64,000 nucleotides of DNA, from contig OY992838.1 of the NCBI GenBank assembly GCA_963921425.1, positions 16,492,001 through 16,556,000 of the forward strand. The letters are read 5' to 3'. A program made the translations under genes and the position numbers. The notes under the pieces were generated by a model. It saw only the letters and a program-made list of their open reading frames with translations, did not search any database and was not told where the DNA came from. Origin of the DNA: Dryas octopetala (taxonomy: Eukaryota; Streptophyta; Magnoliopsida; Rosales; Rosaceae). This document shows positions 31,585 through 42,827 of the stretch, piece by piece; position 1 is the first letter of the stretch; every line of letters starts with the position of its first letter.

Positions 31585-31597
31585 GGAGTCCCCCAAC
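31585..31597 (-). other. Polypurine tract, unit 2
   Basis: Same gttgggggactcc on the element strand as in unit 1, immediately before the middle LTR. Confidence 0.75.
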
Positions 31598-31890
31598 TTC
31601 TGATCCGAGCGGGCAGTGGTGGATTGGAAGTTGAAGTATAAGGACAATCCCAAAGATAGCATGTTGCTTGATCCGAGCCGAACCCTACGAGCCCACATTC
31701 CCGAAGATCCGAACACAAGACGACTTGTGATTGGTCAAAATATCTCAGGGACAGGTGAATGGACGTTTGATTTCTGCATGGGGGAACGTAAGGGTCACCT
31801 CGTTATGGGTATTTTTGAATGTTTGACAGGTGTCAAGATCTGGCATGTGAAGCGCCAGAAATGAAGGGCTGAGATCTGAGTTGCATGGGG

Positions 31891-31897
31891 TATAAAA
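31891..31897 (+). promoter_or_regulatory. TATA box of the antisense gene, unit 2
   Basis: The sequence gggtataaaagtgg is unchanged from unit 1 and the leader that follows is almost identical (one g to t change near 32173). Confidence 0.65.
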
Positions 31898-32216
31898 GTG
31901 GTGGTTTTCTCTCTCTTCCCTCACTTTCATCTTCAGACCTTCTCTTCTTCCTCTGCGAAAACCCTTCCTCTCACCGCAGACTTCTTTCTCACACCGTCGC
32001 CTTTGGAGTTGTCCGATCTCGAATCCGACCACGTACGGCGGTAGGCGAGGTGGTTCCGAGGGTGTTTGGGGCGGAAACTTTGGGCGGAGGAAAACCAGTA
32101 AGTGATTCTCCTCCTTTCTGAGTTTTTGTGTTTTTCGGGTTTTCTGGGTGTGTTCTTGGTGTTCTTGAGAAAAAGAGCTTTTTGATCCAAAAAGCAAGAG
32201 AGAGAAAAGTGAGAAA

Positions 32217-34584
32217 GTGTTTATAATGTCTGAGACTGACTCGAGTGGTCGGCTCGGCTCTGGAGAAGCCTTTCAAGGAGATAGTGAGGCCGAGATGAGC
32301 CGAAGCCCACCTGCGGGTGAGGCGAGTTGGGACGGCTTGTCCGAAGAGTTAGACGAGGCCGGCTCGGCACTGAATCGCAATCCGGGTGGAGAGCGCCGAG
32401 CCCGAGGGGATCAGGAAAACCCTGAGATATTGAGTTCCGACTGGGAACAAGGCACGGCCGAAGGAGGTGATGAAGAGCCTCTCGACGTCGAGCCGATCGC
32501 CACTATCCCGAGCAGACTCACTTCAGGCTCGGATGAAAGGGATAGGGGTCATGAGGCGTCGACCTCGGCTCAGGGGGTGACGGGGAGTCCGGTCGACCCG
32601 GACTTCTATGAGGAACTGGCATGGAAGGCCGATCAGATCCCCAACGAGATGACCGAGTACCATCTCAGGGACTTGAGGAATAGGTACTCAGTCCCCGACT
32701 CTGTGCTGATGAGATTACCGACCGAGGGGGAGAAGCCGAGCCGACCCCCGATAGGATGGGTGACCATGTACCCGGAGATGTTTGAGAATGGGGTTCGGCT
32801 TCCCCTGCACACCTTCTTGCAGGACTGGCTCGCGACGATCGGCGCGGCGCCGCACCAGCTGAACCCGAACGTATACAGGATCATCCTGTCCATGCACATC
32901 TTGTGGCACAAAGTGCACAAGTGTGTGCCACACAAGGATATCCTGTTCTGCAATTACGCGCTGAGGTCGAAGCAGAGCGAGCTCGGATTCTACAACCTCC
33001 AGGCGTACTCGGGGCCACTTTTCGGTGGGAATCCCTCCTCCCAGAAGACATGGAAGAAAAGATACTTCTTTGTTTCTGGGGATTGGGAGTTCGCCGATCC
33101 GAACAGAACCACCTCGGCTCGGGTCCCCAGAGCTTTTAGAATTCCAGGTGGGTACTGGGAATTTGGGGCCGATCCGAGGACAATTCGTTTACGTCTTGTT
33201 AATAATTGCATTTTTTCTTTGTCTAACTCTTTTTGGCTTCGTCTTTGCAGTTAGCTGGGGCAAGTTCAAGCTCCGAGGCGAGCTTAAGGATCAGATCGCC
33301 ACGATCAGGGACTCACCAGCAGAGTATTTGTCAACCAAGTTTCTGCTCGGGGAGACTCAGATCCGATCGAGCGGGATCTCCTGGTTTGTGCCCAGGTGGA
33401 ATCCACGAGCCGAGAGGGGAATGGCGCCCACCGAATTGGAGACTCGCCTTAGGAGGAGGGCGGCTCGGAGCGTCCAGAAGAAAGCAGCGGGGCGGCCCCC
33501 TGCCGAGCCGGTCCAGGCTCCTGCCCCAGCGGCAGCCCAGCCTAGATCTCCTGCGCCGAGACCGGTTCGGCAAGCAGAGAAGAGGAAGGCTCCCCAGGCT
33601 GAGGCCCCGGTGGAGAAGAGGGCTCGGGCCGAGCCCGGCGGTTCTGGTGCCGGAGCATCTGGTTCGGCGCCCCTGAAGGCGGTGGAGGTAGACCCCGGCC
33701 TCGAGCCGTTCGTCATGGGCCTCAAGCGCGTGATGACCGCGAGGGTGCAGGAGGGGCTGTGGGCCGATCATGGCGAGCCGGGCTTCAGCCACCAGGCTCT
33801 GATCGCATCCCGCCAGGCCATGTTGGTAAGTCTCTTTTACTTCGGATTTCGTCTATTCGCTCGGTTCGGACTAATGATGAATTTGTTTCTCTTGCAGCTC
33901 GCCATGAGGCAGTTCGAAGCTGCCAAGGCCACTGTCGATGCCGAGGCGAAACTGGAGAGGTTTCGGGCACGAATCCTGGAGCTAAAAGAGAAGCTGGCCG
34001 AGGCCGAGCGGACAGTCAATGCCGAGCGTGAACGGTCGGAGGGTCTGCAGTCCAGGCTGGCCGGGAAGGAGGAGGAGGTCGGTCGGCTCGGCAAGGAGCT
34101 TGCCTCCTCGGAGCAAAATGTGGCGGACTTGAGGCACTATGTCGGCGATCTTCAGCGAGACGTCGAGGCTGCCGAACGGAGGGTCGAAAATGCCGAACTC
34201 CGACGTCGAGCTGAAGTGCCGAGCGCCCAGGCACTGGCTGATGCCCATTTTGATGGGTATCAGGAGCTCTTGGAGGCGATCAAATCGAAGAGGCCGGACT
34301 GGGATGTCTCATTCCTTGGCGAGTCCGATGACGATGAAGACACCCAGGGAAGTCAACAGGATGAGCTTCCTCCTCCCGATCGCCAAGTCCGCGCCGAAGT
34401 CGAGCCGACTCCGGAAGATCCTCCACTGCCTGCACACGAGCCGACCCCGATTCCCCCAGTCCCCGAATCCGATCCCAATGATGAGATGCAGATCGGCGGG
34501 GTTGAGGTGGTGCAGCTCGGCGAGGAGACGCCTGAGGAGTCTACCGAGCCGATCCAGGAGGGCCCTGCCGAGCGATCTGCATGA
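32217..34584 (+). CDS. Antisense spliced gene of the Tat element, unit 2
   Basis: Exons are 32217-33147, 33251-33825 and 33898-34584, with the same splice sites as unit 1. Two amino-acid changes are visible against unit 1: Ala to Thr at the start of the coiled coil (AAKATVDAEAK) and Trp to Ser in the acidic tail (AIKSKRPD). A third base change (gatcggcggg) is silent. Both copies keep reading frame, TATA box and introns. Either they are very young or the gene is under selection within the family. Confidence 0.85.
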
Positions 34585-35139
34585 TGGCTGATTTTATTTA
34601 ATTTTTATGTTGTCTTGTTTTTATATTTCTTCCCGAGCCGAGGTGTGGCTCGGGTTTGACTAATTTTGGAACAGATTGTATTTGGTTTTATGTTACTTAT
34701 TTATCAGTATTTCTTTTTATGATACAAGTTGCTGTCAGTTCGGCTCGGGAATTAAGCTAAAAGACAAAACTAATAACACATGGGCAAGAAAATGATAAAA
34801 GTGAAAAACATAATAAAAACCAAGGCATTTTGAGATCGGCTCGGCATGCCGATCGCGATGAAAATGAATGGTAATGACAAATTAGAAATTGTCTTCGGAT
34901 CAGCTTGATAAGCATAACCAAGATAAGTAAAAATTTAAAGACCCTAGTCATCTCGGATGGGCTCGGCATACCCATTGAGATATTTAGGAATGCAGTTTTT
35001 TGAGAAAAATATTCAAACCTACTTTCAGATCGGCTCGGTATGCACGATGAAAGTTTTGGTTGGAGTGTATATTTTTCTTTTAGAAATATCCTGTTGAACG
35101 TTAGGACTGTAGGAAGTCACTTCGGCTCAGACAGGGATT

Positions 35140-35494
35140 TTTATAGACCTGATAAGTCTGTACCATGCCGAGCATTGGGCCGAAAGTGGCGCGCTAGCTC
35201 GGCACGGGAGTTTATAGACCTGATGAGTCTGTAATATGCCGAGCATCGGGCCGGAAATGGCGCGCCCGCTCGACACATGAGTTTATAGACCTGATGAGTC
35301 TGTAATATGCCGAGCATCGGGCCGGAAATGGCGCGCCCGCTCGACACATGAGTTTATAGACCTGATGAGTCTGTAATATGCCGAGCATCGGGCCGGAAAT
35401 GGCGCGCCCGCTCGACACATGAGTTTATAGACCTGATGAGTCTGTAATGCACCGAGCGTCGGGCCGAAAATGGCACTTCGGCTCGGCACATGGG
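35140..35494. repeat. 71-bp tandem repeat, five units (unit 2)
   Basis: The word tttatagacctgat recurs at 35140, 35211, 35282, 35353 and 35424. This unit has one more identical inner copy than unit 1, which accounts for the whole 71-bp length difference between the two internal regions. Confidence 0.95.
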
Positions 35495-35671
35495 TTTACT
35501 ATTTTTTTTGAAGGAAACACTTAGATCTTTCCTCTTTGTTAGAAGTGTATTGGAGTGGAGTCCCCAGTGTTTGCTTCGAAAAATAAGTAGGAAAATGAGT
35601 AGAAATGTGTTCATCCTTTCATTGATTGGAATGGGTGTTAGGTCGGACAGTCCCCGATCCTAACTACATTT

Positions 35672-38600
35672 TTACTGGTAATAAGTCTTCAAGTGTTCAG
35701 CGTTCCAGCTATGCTTGAGAGGCTTACCAGCCAGAGTGGCCAAGTTGTAAGTGCCGGGCTTGACTATGCCCGTGATTCTGTATGGTCCGGTCCAGTTCGG
35801 ATCGAACGAGCTCTCTTTGATGGCAAGGGGATTCTTTTTCATGACGAGATTGCCCAATCCGAAGCTTCTGGGTCTGACCCTTTGATTGCAGTACTTGGCT
35901 ACCTTCTGTTGGTAGGCGGCTCGGCAGAGATTGGCGTCGGTTCGCCTCTCCTCGATCATGTCCAGGCCGAGCCGAAGTCCGGCGTCATTGGTCTCGGGAT
36001 TGTACGTGCCGGTCCGGAATGAAGGAGTCCCCATTTCGACCGGGACAACAGCGTCAGTTCCGAACGCCAATGCATAGGGTGTTTCCTTCGTGGAGTTGCG
36101 ATAGGAAGTTCGGTAGGACCAAAGTACTTCTGGCAGGAGTTCAGGCCAATTTCCCTTAGCATTATCTAGTTTAGTCTTGAGGGTTTTCTTGATGATCTTG
36201 TTGATGGCCTCGACCTGTCCGTTCGACTGCGGATGGTAAGGCGCGGTGAAGCGCAAGTTGATGTTCAAACGTGAACAAAAACTCCTGAATTTCTTGCAGT
36301 CGAACTGCTTGCCATTGTCCGCAATGATGGTGTGCGGCATGCCGAACCGGCAAATGATGTTCTTCCAGACGAAGGTCTCCATCCGTTCGGCTGTGGTTGT
36401 GGCTAGGGGCTCGGCCTCGGCCCATTTGGTGAAGTAGTCGACTGCTACCACTGCCATGGTGACTTGCCCTTTTGCCTTCGGCATAGGGCCGATCAGATCG
36501 AGTCCCCACTGCGCGAACGGCCAGGGGCTGGATATGGAGGTCAGCAACTGGGGAGGTTGATGGGGAACCGCGGCAAATTGCTGGCATTTGATACAAGCGC
36601 GAGACAGATGATCTGCGTCCTTGTTCAGTGTTGGCCAGAAGTAACCCTGTCTGATCGTCTTGTAGGCGAGGGCTCTTCCTCCAGAGTGGTTTCCGCATAT
36701 CCCCTCGTGGATTTCTCTCAGCACATCCTGACCTTCTTGGGGAGTGACACACCGCAAGTAAGGCAGGGAGAAACTCCTCTTGTATAGCTGACCATCGATC
36801 ATGCTGAACCGTGCCGACCTCGTTTTGATGAGACGTGCTTTATCCCTCTCTGGGGGGAGGATTCCGGAGACCAAGTAGGTGATGATCGGCGTCATCCAGT
36901 TCGGCTCGGCCTCGGTTTGCATAACCGTGGCCTCGGTTTCGGCGGTGCTAGGTCTGTCCAGGATTTCGACTGGAACATGCCTGGCGGATCCGGTGTCTGT
37001 GGCCGAAGCCAGGCGTGCCAAGGCGTCGGCCCTGCAGTTTTCTGCCCTCGGGATTTGGGATATTTTGTATTCGTGGAAGTTCCCAAGTAGCAGACGAGTC
37101 TTTTCGAGGTAAGCAGTCATGCTGGGCTCTCGAGTCTCATACTCTCCCAGAATCTGATTGACGATTAGCTGAGAGTCGCTGAAGATGTTTAGTTTGGTCG
37201 CGCCGAGCTCCTTTGCCAATCTGAGCCCGGCGATGAGTGCCTCATACTCTGCTTCATTGTTTGATGCTTGAAATCTGAAGCGAAGAGCATACTCCATCAC
37301 AACTTGTTCTGGGGAGATCAGAACAAGCCCGGCTCCGCTTCCCATGGCGTTGGAAGATCCGTCCACATAGAGGGTCCAGGTGAGGAGATCAACCTGGCCG
37401 CGTTCGCCGATTGTGTTCGGATCGGCTGCTGTTGTCATAGCGTCGGTGCGTGGTGGATCCTCCGTCGAGGTGGTCGACTCACAGATGAAGTCCGACATGG
37501 CCTGACCTTTGATGGCCGTCCTGGGACGGTAGATGATGTCAAACTCGCCGAGCTCGATTGACCATTTGATAAGCCGACCCGAAGTCTCTGGTTTTGCCAG
37601 GATTTGTCTGAGCGGCTGGTCCGTCAAGACAACGATGGAATGAGCCTGGAAGTAGGGCCTTAATTTCCGAGCCGAGCTAACCAGGGCGAGAGCCATCTTC
37701 TCGAATTTTGGATACCTGGTCTCGGCATCGGCGAGGGCTCGGCTCGTATAGAAGACGGGGTGTTGTACACCGCCGACCTCTCTCACCAGAACCGAGCTGA
37801 GAGCCGAGTCAGAGACAGAGAGGTAGAGGAAAAGTTCTTCACCTTCCTCTGGTTTGGATAAGATGGGAGGTTCCCCCATGTGCCTTTTCAGATCTTGAAA
37901 GGCCTGCTCGCATTGGGGGGTCCATTCTATGCTCTTCCCTGCTCCCCTTAAGGCTTTGAAGAAAGGGAGGCACCGGTCAGTAGATTTTGAGATGAACCGG
38001 TTCAGGGCGGCAACTCTTCCAGTCAGACTCTGGATTTCCTTGCGTGTCCTTGGGGACTTCATGTTGATCAAAGCCTGGATCTTCTCCGGATTGGCTTCAA
38101 TCCCCCGTTGGCTGACCAGGTAGCCCAGGAACTTTCCTGACCGAACCCCAAAGACACATTTGGCTGGGTTCAGCCGCATCTGATACTCCTTCAGGACTCC
38201 GAACATGTCTGAGAGGTCCTTGACGTGATCGTCCGCCTTGATGCTCTTGACCAGCATGTCATCCACGTAAACTTCTACGGATTTGCCGATGGAAGATCTG
38301 AACATGTGGTTGACCAGCCTTTGATAGGTGGCTCCGGCGTTTTTGAGGCCGAAGGGCATGACCTTGTAGCAGTACATGCCGCGATCAGTTATGAAAGATG
38401 TGCCTTCCTGGTCGGACTTGTGCATCAGGATCTGGTTGTATCCAGAGTAGGCGTCCATGAAACTGAGGAGCTGATGTCCTGCTGTTGCATCGACGAGCTG
38501 ATCTATTCTGGGCAAGGGAAAACTATCCTTGGGACAAGCCCTGTTCAGATCGGTGAAGTCCACGCACATCCTCCACTTCCCGTTGTTCTTTTTCACCATG

Positions 38601-41600
38601 ACCACGTTGGCGAGCCAGTCGGGGTAGTTGACCTCCCGGATGAACCCGTTGTTTTGCAACTTGGTTACCTCTTCAGCCATGGCGGCGTATCGAACCGGGT
38701 CGTATGACCTCCTCTTCTGACGGACCGGTTTGCATCCTGGGTCAGTGTTCAGCCTGTGGGTGATCACGTCAGACGATATGCCTGGCATGTCATCGTAAGA
38801 CCAGGCGAACACTTCCGCGTTGGCACGGAGGAAGTCAATTATGGCGGAGCGCTGCTCGGGGCTGATTTGAGTCCCCACTCGGACGAGCCGATCCGGTGTC
38901 TCGGCCGAGATCGGCACTTCCTCCCAAGCCTCGGCGGGGAGGGGCCGAGAATCTGAGCTCGGCTCGGAAGTGAAGTCGAATGTCTCCGCCCTCGGCCACC
39001 TGCCCGAATCGGCGATAGAGTCAAGCTCCTGCGAGTTCGGCAGCTGACCCTTCTGCTTGATCGAAGCGGCGTAGCATGACCGAGCCGAGCACTGGTCTCC
39101 CTGAATGACAATGCAGTCGTCGCCCACCGGACATTTGATGAGGAGGTTGGCGTAATGGACGATGCAGTCAAGGTCGACCAGAGCCGGTCTGCCCAGAATG
39201 ACGTTGTAGGCTGACGGCCGCTTGACGACAATGAAGTACGTCATGCAGGTCTTCTTGATCGGCCCCTTCCCGAGCGAAAGGGGAAGGTAGATGTGTCCGA
39301 GGGGTTGAACCACTTCTCCCCCGAACCCGACCAAGGCAGGTGTATCGGTCTCCAGCTTATCCTCGCCGATGCCCATCTGCGCGAACGCAGAGTGGTAGAG
39401 GATGTTGACTGAGCTCCCTCCATCGACGAAGGAGCGCGCGATGGTTGTTCCGGCCACCTCAGCGACTATGACGACCGGATCATAGTGGGGGAAGATGATC
39501 TCGTTTGCCTCGTTCGGCTCAAAGGTGACCGGCGCCCAGTCCTTCCGCTGTCTTTTTGAAGTGCTGGGCTGACCTGCCTGGATCGACAGGGACTCGTGAG
39601 CTTGAGCCGCCTGTCTGACATACTCCTTCTGGGATCGGTTAGAGCTTCCCACGAAGGTCGGTCCCCCGCCGATTGATCCGATGGCAGCATCCTGGACCTC
39701 GATGGTGTTGGTGGGCTTCTTCGGCGCGGCCTTGGGCACCCTAGGCCCACCGGCCAGGAATTGATTGATCTTACCCGCCCGGGCAAGAGTCTCAATCCCG
39801 TCGCGGAGGGCGTAGCAATCACCCGTGACGTGGCCGTGATTGGAATGGTATTTGCAGAAGACGCCCTCCTTGATTTTGTCTGGGGGTGGTCCCTTGATCT
39901 CCCTTGCGACTGGGAGTTGGTCCTTGACCTTGGAGTAGATTGTCTCCAGACCGGCGTTGAGGGGAGTGTACTCCGTGTACTGGACAAACTTGGGTCCCTT
40001 GCCCAGAAGTTGGCGTGGCTCCTCGGTCCTGGTCTTCTTGGGTTGGACCTGGGGTTTGGGACTTGCGACCTCTCCCTCCTTCCTTTTGGTCGAGGTCGGC
40101 CTGGGATTCAGGGCCTCCACCTGAGCGTCCCACTCCTCAGCCCGTGCCCACTTAGTGGCTTCGGCAGAAAGCTCATCGTAAGTGGAGGGAGGATTCTTCA
40201 TTAAGTGGGAGCGGAGTCCCCCGGCGTGCAGGCCCTGCATGAGGGCATTCTTCGCTGACCTGTCGTCGCAATCGTCGCACTTCGTATATTCGATGTTGAA
40301 GCGGATCAGATAGGCCTTGAGGCTTTCCCCTTCCTGCTGTTTGATGAGCGACATATCGTTCAAGTTGTAGAGTCGTTCGGATACAACCCGATATCTCGCC
40401 AGGAAGGCCCTCCGGAGATCGGGAAAGGAGTTGATGGAGTTCGGTTGGAGGGTTCGGAACCAACCCCGAGCCGAGCCCTTCAAGGTCGAAGGGAAGATTC
40501 TGCACTTCGTGGCTTCAGATGCCTGGCGGGCCTCCATGGCGTATCTGAAGCTGTCAAGATGGTCGTAGGGATCCTTGGTCCCGTCATATTGGTCCATCTT
40601 GGGGGGCTTGGTGTCACGAGAGACCTCAGCATCCATAATTCTGCTGGTGTACGGGAGGGGGAGTTCCTCTCCGTTGTCGGCCCTACCAGTGTACCCCCTG
40701 GAGACCTCGACATGTCCGAGCCGATCGTGGACGCTTCGGATTTGGTCCTGGACCAAAGTCCGAACAAGATTTTCCACATTGGGTGGGGTCGGCTCGGCCA
40801 CATTCTCCCCTGAGCACTCGGCCTGGTTGCCGAGTCTCTCACTCACCGGCTGACGAGTGAGCCTTTCGCTCGCCGGTTGCCGATCGGACATGATCATGGT
40901 AGATCCCAGTCGGTCGCTCACTGATCGCCTCCCCGAGTGAGCTCCTGATGGGGAAGGATCCTGGCTGGCGATAGGGCCGAGTCTATTCCGAATCGGGCCC
41001 CTGGTTTCAGTTGAACCGGCCGGACTGTTGGCCCCCAATCTTGATTGGGCCGGGGGTCGTCGGTTTGTATTCGGGTCGGCACGGTTTCCGCCCGAGTTCC
41101 TGGGGGCATGCTTCCCGAAAGCCGCCTGTTTTTGCTGAAGAAGACGGTGAGCGTTCAGGCATTCGGCCTGTTCGGCCGGGGGCATGTCTTCGAAGCCCGG
41201 GAAGACGTAATCAGAATCCTGCCGATCGGTCTGGTCGTTCGGCTCGGCAGGAATGCTTTGCCGAGAAGGAGACGGTGAAAGGACCTCCTGCTCGGTTCGG
41301 GTCCGGCGCGATCGGAAACCCGATCCCCCACTGTTCTCGAGCTGAGCACGATGGCGTGCGAGTTCCCCGGCCAGCTCGGCCTGTTTTGCGAGCAGCTCGT
41401 TATTCTGCTTCAGGAGTGCATTCTCAGCGGCCAGGTGTCGCTGACTCTCCTTAAGGAGTTTGTGAGCGGCTCGGATTTTGGAGGAACCTTTGGACTTTGG
41501 TGTCCTGGGGAGTTGTGCTCCCCTCGTTTTCTCAGGTGTCTCAGGCTGATGTTGTTCATCATTCTGAGACGCTCCTGAAGAAGAACTGGTGTCCCGATAG

Positions 41601-41659
41601 ACGGTAGCCATGATGACTTGTTTGAAGGAAGAGCTCAGCGCTTGCAGTGATGAGCACAA
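35672..41659 (-). CDS. gag-pol: Tat-lineage gag-pol polyprotein, unit 2 (intact)
   Basis: 1995 residues with the same domain order and all catalytic residues described for unit 1. Three conservative changes are seen: Arg to Lys near residue 488 (HLMKNPPS, after Gag), Asp to Glu near 766 (GIGEDKLE, after the protease site) and Arg to Lys near 1919 (YQQKVAKY, after integrase). Two further base differences (near 37574 and 38867) are silent. Its PBS at 41679-41692 lies next to LTR 3, so unit 2 has a normal 5' LTR promoter. Confidence 0.95.
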   Translation of the reverse strand: MCSSLQALSSSFKQVIMATVYRDTSSSSGASQNDEQHQPETPEKTRGAQLPRTPKSKGSSKIRAAHKLLKESQRHLAAENALLKQNNELLAKQAELAGELARHRAQLENSGGSGFRSRRTRTEQEVLSPSPSRQSIPAEPNDQTDRQDSDYVFPGFEDMPPAEQAECLNAHRLLQQKQAAFGKHAPRNSGGNRADPNTNRRPPAQSRLGANSPAGSTETRGPIRNRLGPIASQDPSPSGAHSGRRSVSDRLGSTMIMSDRQPASERLTRQPVSERLGNQAECSGENVAEPTPPNVENLVRTLVQDQIRSVHDRLGHVEVSRGYTGRADNGEELPLPYTSRIMDAEVSRDTKPPKMDQYDGTKDPYDHLDSFRYAMEARQASEATKCRIFPSTLKGSARGWFRTLQPNSINSFPDLRRAFLARYRVVSERLYNLNDMSLIKQQEGESLKAYLIRFNIEYTKCDDCDDRSAKNALMQGLHAGGLRSHLMKNPPSTYDELSAEATKWARAEEWDAQVEALNPRPTSTKRKEGEVASPKPQVQPKKTRTEEPRQLLGKGPKFVQYTEYTPLNAGLETIYSKVKDQLPVAREIKGPPPDKIKEGVFCKYHSNHGHVTGDCYALRDGIETLARAGKINQFLAGGPRVPKAAPKKPTNTIEVQDAAIGSIGGGPTFVGSSNRSQKEYVRQAAQAHESLSIQAGQPSTSKRQRKDWAPVTFEPNEANEIIFPHYDPVVIVAEVAGTTIARSFVDGGSSVNILYHSAFAQMGIGEDKLETDTPALVGFGGEVVQPLGHIYLPLSLGKGPIKKTCMTYFIVVKRPSAYNVILGRPALVDLDCIVHYANLLIKCPVGDDCIVIQGDQCSARSCYAASIKQKGQLPNSQELDSIADSGRWPRAETFDFTSEPSSDSRPLPAEAWEEVPISAETPDRLVRVGTQISPEQRSAIIDFLRANAEVFAWSYDDMPGISSDVITHRLNTDPGCKPVRQKRRSYDPVRYAAMAEEVTKLQNNGFIREVNYPDWLANVVMVKKNNGKWRMCVDFTDLNRACPKDSFPLPRIDQLVDATAGHQLLSFMDAYSGYNQILMHKSDQEGTSFITDRGMYCYKVMPFGLKNAGATYQRLVNHMFRSSIGKSVEVYVDDMLVKSIKADDHVKDLSDMFGVLKEYQMRLNPAKCVFGVRSGKFLGYLVSQRGIEANPEKIQALINMKSPRTRKEIQSLTGRVAALNRFISKSTDRCLPFFKALRGAGKSIEWTPQCEQAFQDLKRHMGEPPILSKPEEGEELFLYLSVSDSALSSVLVREVGGVQHPVFYTSRALADAETRYPKFEKMALALVSSARKLRPYFQAHSIVVLTDQPLRQILAKPETSGRLIKWSIELGEFDIIYRPRTAIKGQAMSDFICESTTSTEDPPRTDAMTTAADPNTIGERGQVDLLTWTLYVDGSSNAMGSGAGLVLISPEQVVMEYALRFRFQASNNEAEYEALIAGLRLAKELGATKLNIFSDSQLIVNQILGEYETREPSMTAYLEKTRLLLGNFHEYKISQIPRAENCRADALARLASATDTGSARHVPVEILDRPSTAETEATVMQTEAEPNWMTPIITYLVSGILPPERDKARLIKTRSARFSMIDGQLYKRSFSLPYLRCVTPQEGQDVLREIHEGICGNHSGGRALAYKTIRQGYFWPTLNKDADHLSRACIKCQQFAAVPHQPPQLLTSISSPWPFAQWGLDLIGPMPKAKGQVTMAVVAVDYFTKWAEAEPLATTTAERMETFVWKNIICRFGMPHTIIADNGKQFDCKKFRSFCSRLNINLRFTAPYHPQSNGQVEAINKIIKKTLKTKLDNAKGNWPELLPEVLWSYRTSYRNSTKETPYALAFGTDAVVPVEMGTPSFRTGTYNPETNDAGLRLGLDMIEERRTDANLCRAAYQQKVAKYCNQRVRPRSFGLGNLVMKKNPLAIKESSFDPNWTGPYRITGIVKPGTYNLATLAGKPLKHSWNAEHLKTYYQ

Positions 41660-41695
41660 CGGCTGAAGTCGATCTTCCCACAGACGGCGCCAATC

Positions 41696-42742
41696 TGTTG
41701 ATGCAAATTCTCGTAAGGTAGATGCAACAACTTAGATAAGTTGACCTGGCTGATCAGGTGCTTTGCTGGATGATGAAGTGGATGCTGGTTGAGATCTTCC
41801 TGTAGACAAAAACAAGATCAAAGGAGATGGACCGGTGTGGTACCAGCCAAACACACTCCGATGATAAAATCAGTGGTGGTGTTTGATGGTGGATGAGGAA
41901 GAACAAAGGAAGAACTTGGGAGAATGGGAAGAACAAGGCAAATGTTCTGGGTTATTCTCAGCAAGTTGGGTAAGCTCTTTGGTGAATGGAAATTTTGTGT
42001 AAGTGTTTATGGGTAGATGCGTAGTAGTCGTTTTGCACATATGGGTTGATATATATAAGCAAAGGAAAACCTGATGAGTAAGTTACCTGCATTGTGAATG
42101 AAAGGTTGCCAGAGATCCACGCACCTGGCCAGACCTAGTTGCATGCTCAGCTGCTTGCTTCCTCAGCATTTAATGTTGCATTGAATGCTCCATTAAATGC
42201 AAGGTTGGAAGGTCCAGGTAGACTGCTCCAACATTCATGAATGCAGGCCTGATATTCTATCTGTCAGAAGAATGTGTCAGGTGCATTTAAGTGTGGCGGT
42301 TCATCCTGGCGTGATCTTCCTGGGAATGGCGGCGGAGAGCCGAGCCGAGCCGATATGAACACATGTTCTCATGCGAAGACACGAAGTCCATGTGTAGTCG
42401 GATCGGACATGGGATTCCAGGCCGAGCCGGTCCCATAGATTGGGGGTCTTTCCGAGCCCTAACTGGTCGACGCCAGAACTCGAAAGGAGACCATCTCCTG
42501 TGCCGAGCCGAGCTGAACCGGGATGATCGTGGGAAGATGGACACTCGATCCCTTGGAAGATCATCGGTTCGGCTCGGATCCGGTATGGAGATCCGGTCCG
42601 GGCTGGCAGAGGCGATGCTGGGTGGTGATGACGTGGAGGTCAAAGTTTTGACCACTGAGAGTCAATTCCGAGGTGGATGTTGACCAACCACGTGCCGAGC
42701 TGTGATTGGCTGTTCGGATTGATGTGGATTTTCCCACAAACA
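41696..42742 (-). repeat. LTR 3 (element 5' LTR)
   Basis: 1047 bp, by eye identical to LTR 1. Its outer edge is followed by the target duplication tcaac (42743-42747). TATA-like TTATATATA on the element strand is at 42050-42058. Confidence 0.95.
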
Positions 42743-42827
42743 TCAACAAAGAAAACAGTACAGAACACAAAGAAATCCACTAATTCAATCTTATGTTGAT
42801 GCTTTATCTGAGCAAAAAATTCATTAC

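Larger units (their letters stand above)
19451..42742 (-). mobile_element. Tandem Tat-lineage Ty3/gypsy array: LTR-int-LTR-int-LTR
   Basis: Three 1047-bp LTRs start at 19451, 30538 and 41696 and end at 20497, 31584 and 42742, each tgttgatgc...cacaaaca on the plus strand. Between them lie internal regions of 10,040 and 10,111 bp. The 5-bp tcaac occurs at 19446-19450 and 42743-42747 only. The middle LTR is bordered by a PBS on one side and a polypurine tract on the other, so the array entered, or grew, at one target site. The element's own sense strand is minus: its 5' LTR is at the high coordinate. Gag-pol is intact in both units, and a convergent spliced gene is intact in both. Protease DGGSS, two RNase H-like domains, size and antisense gene point to the Tat lineage. 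By eye the units differ at about ten bases and one 71-bp repeat. The host site is intron 2 of an RPL10A relic. Confidence 0.95.

Noticed and set aside
30538-41695. Two independent Tat insertions, one inside or next to the other
   Set aside because: The middle LTR has PBS on one side and polypurine tract on the other and no target duplication. Only the outermost LTRs have tcaac.
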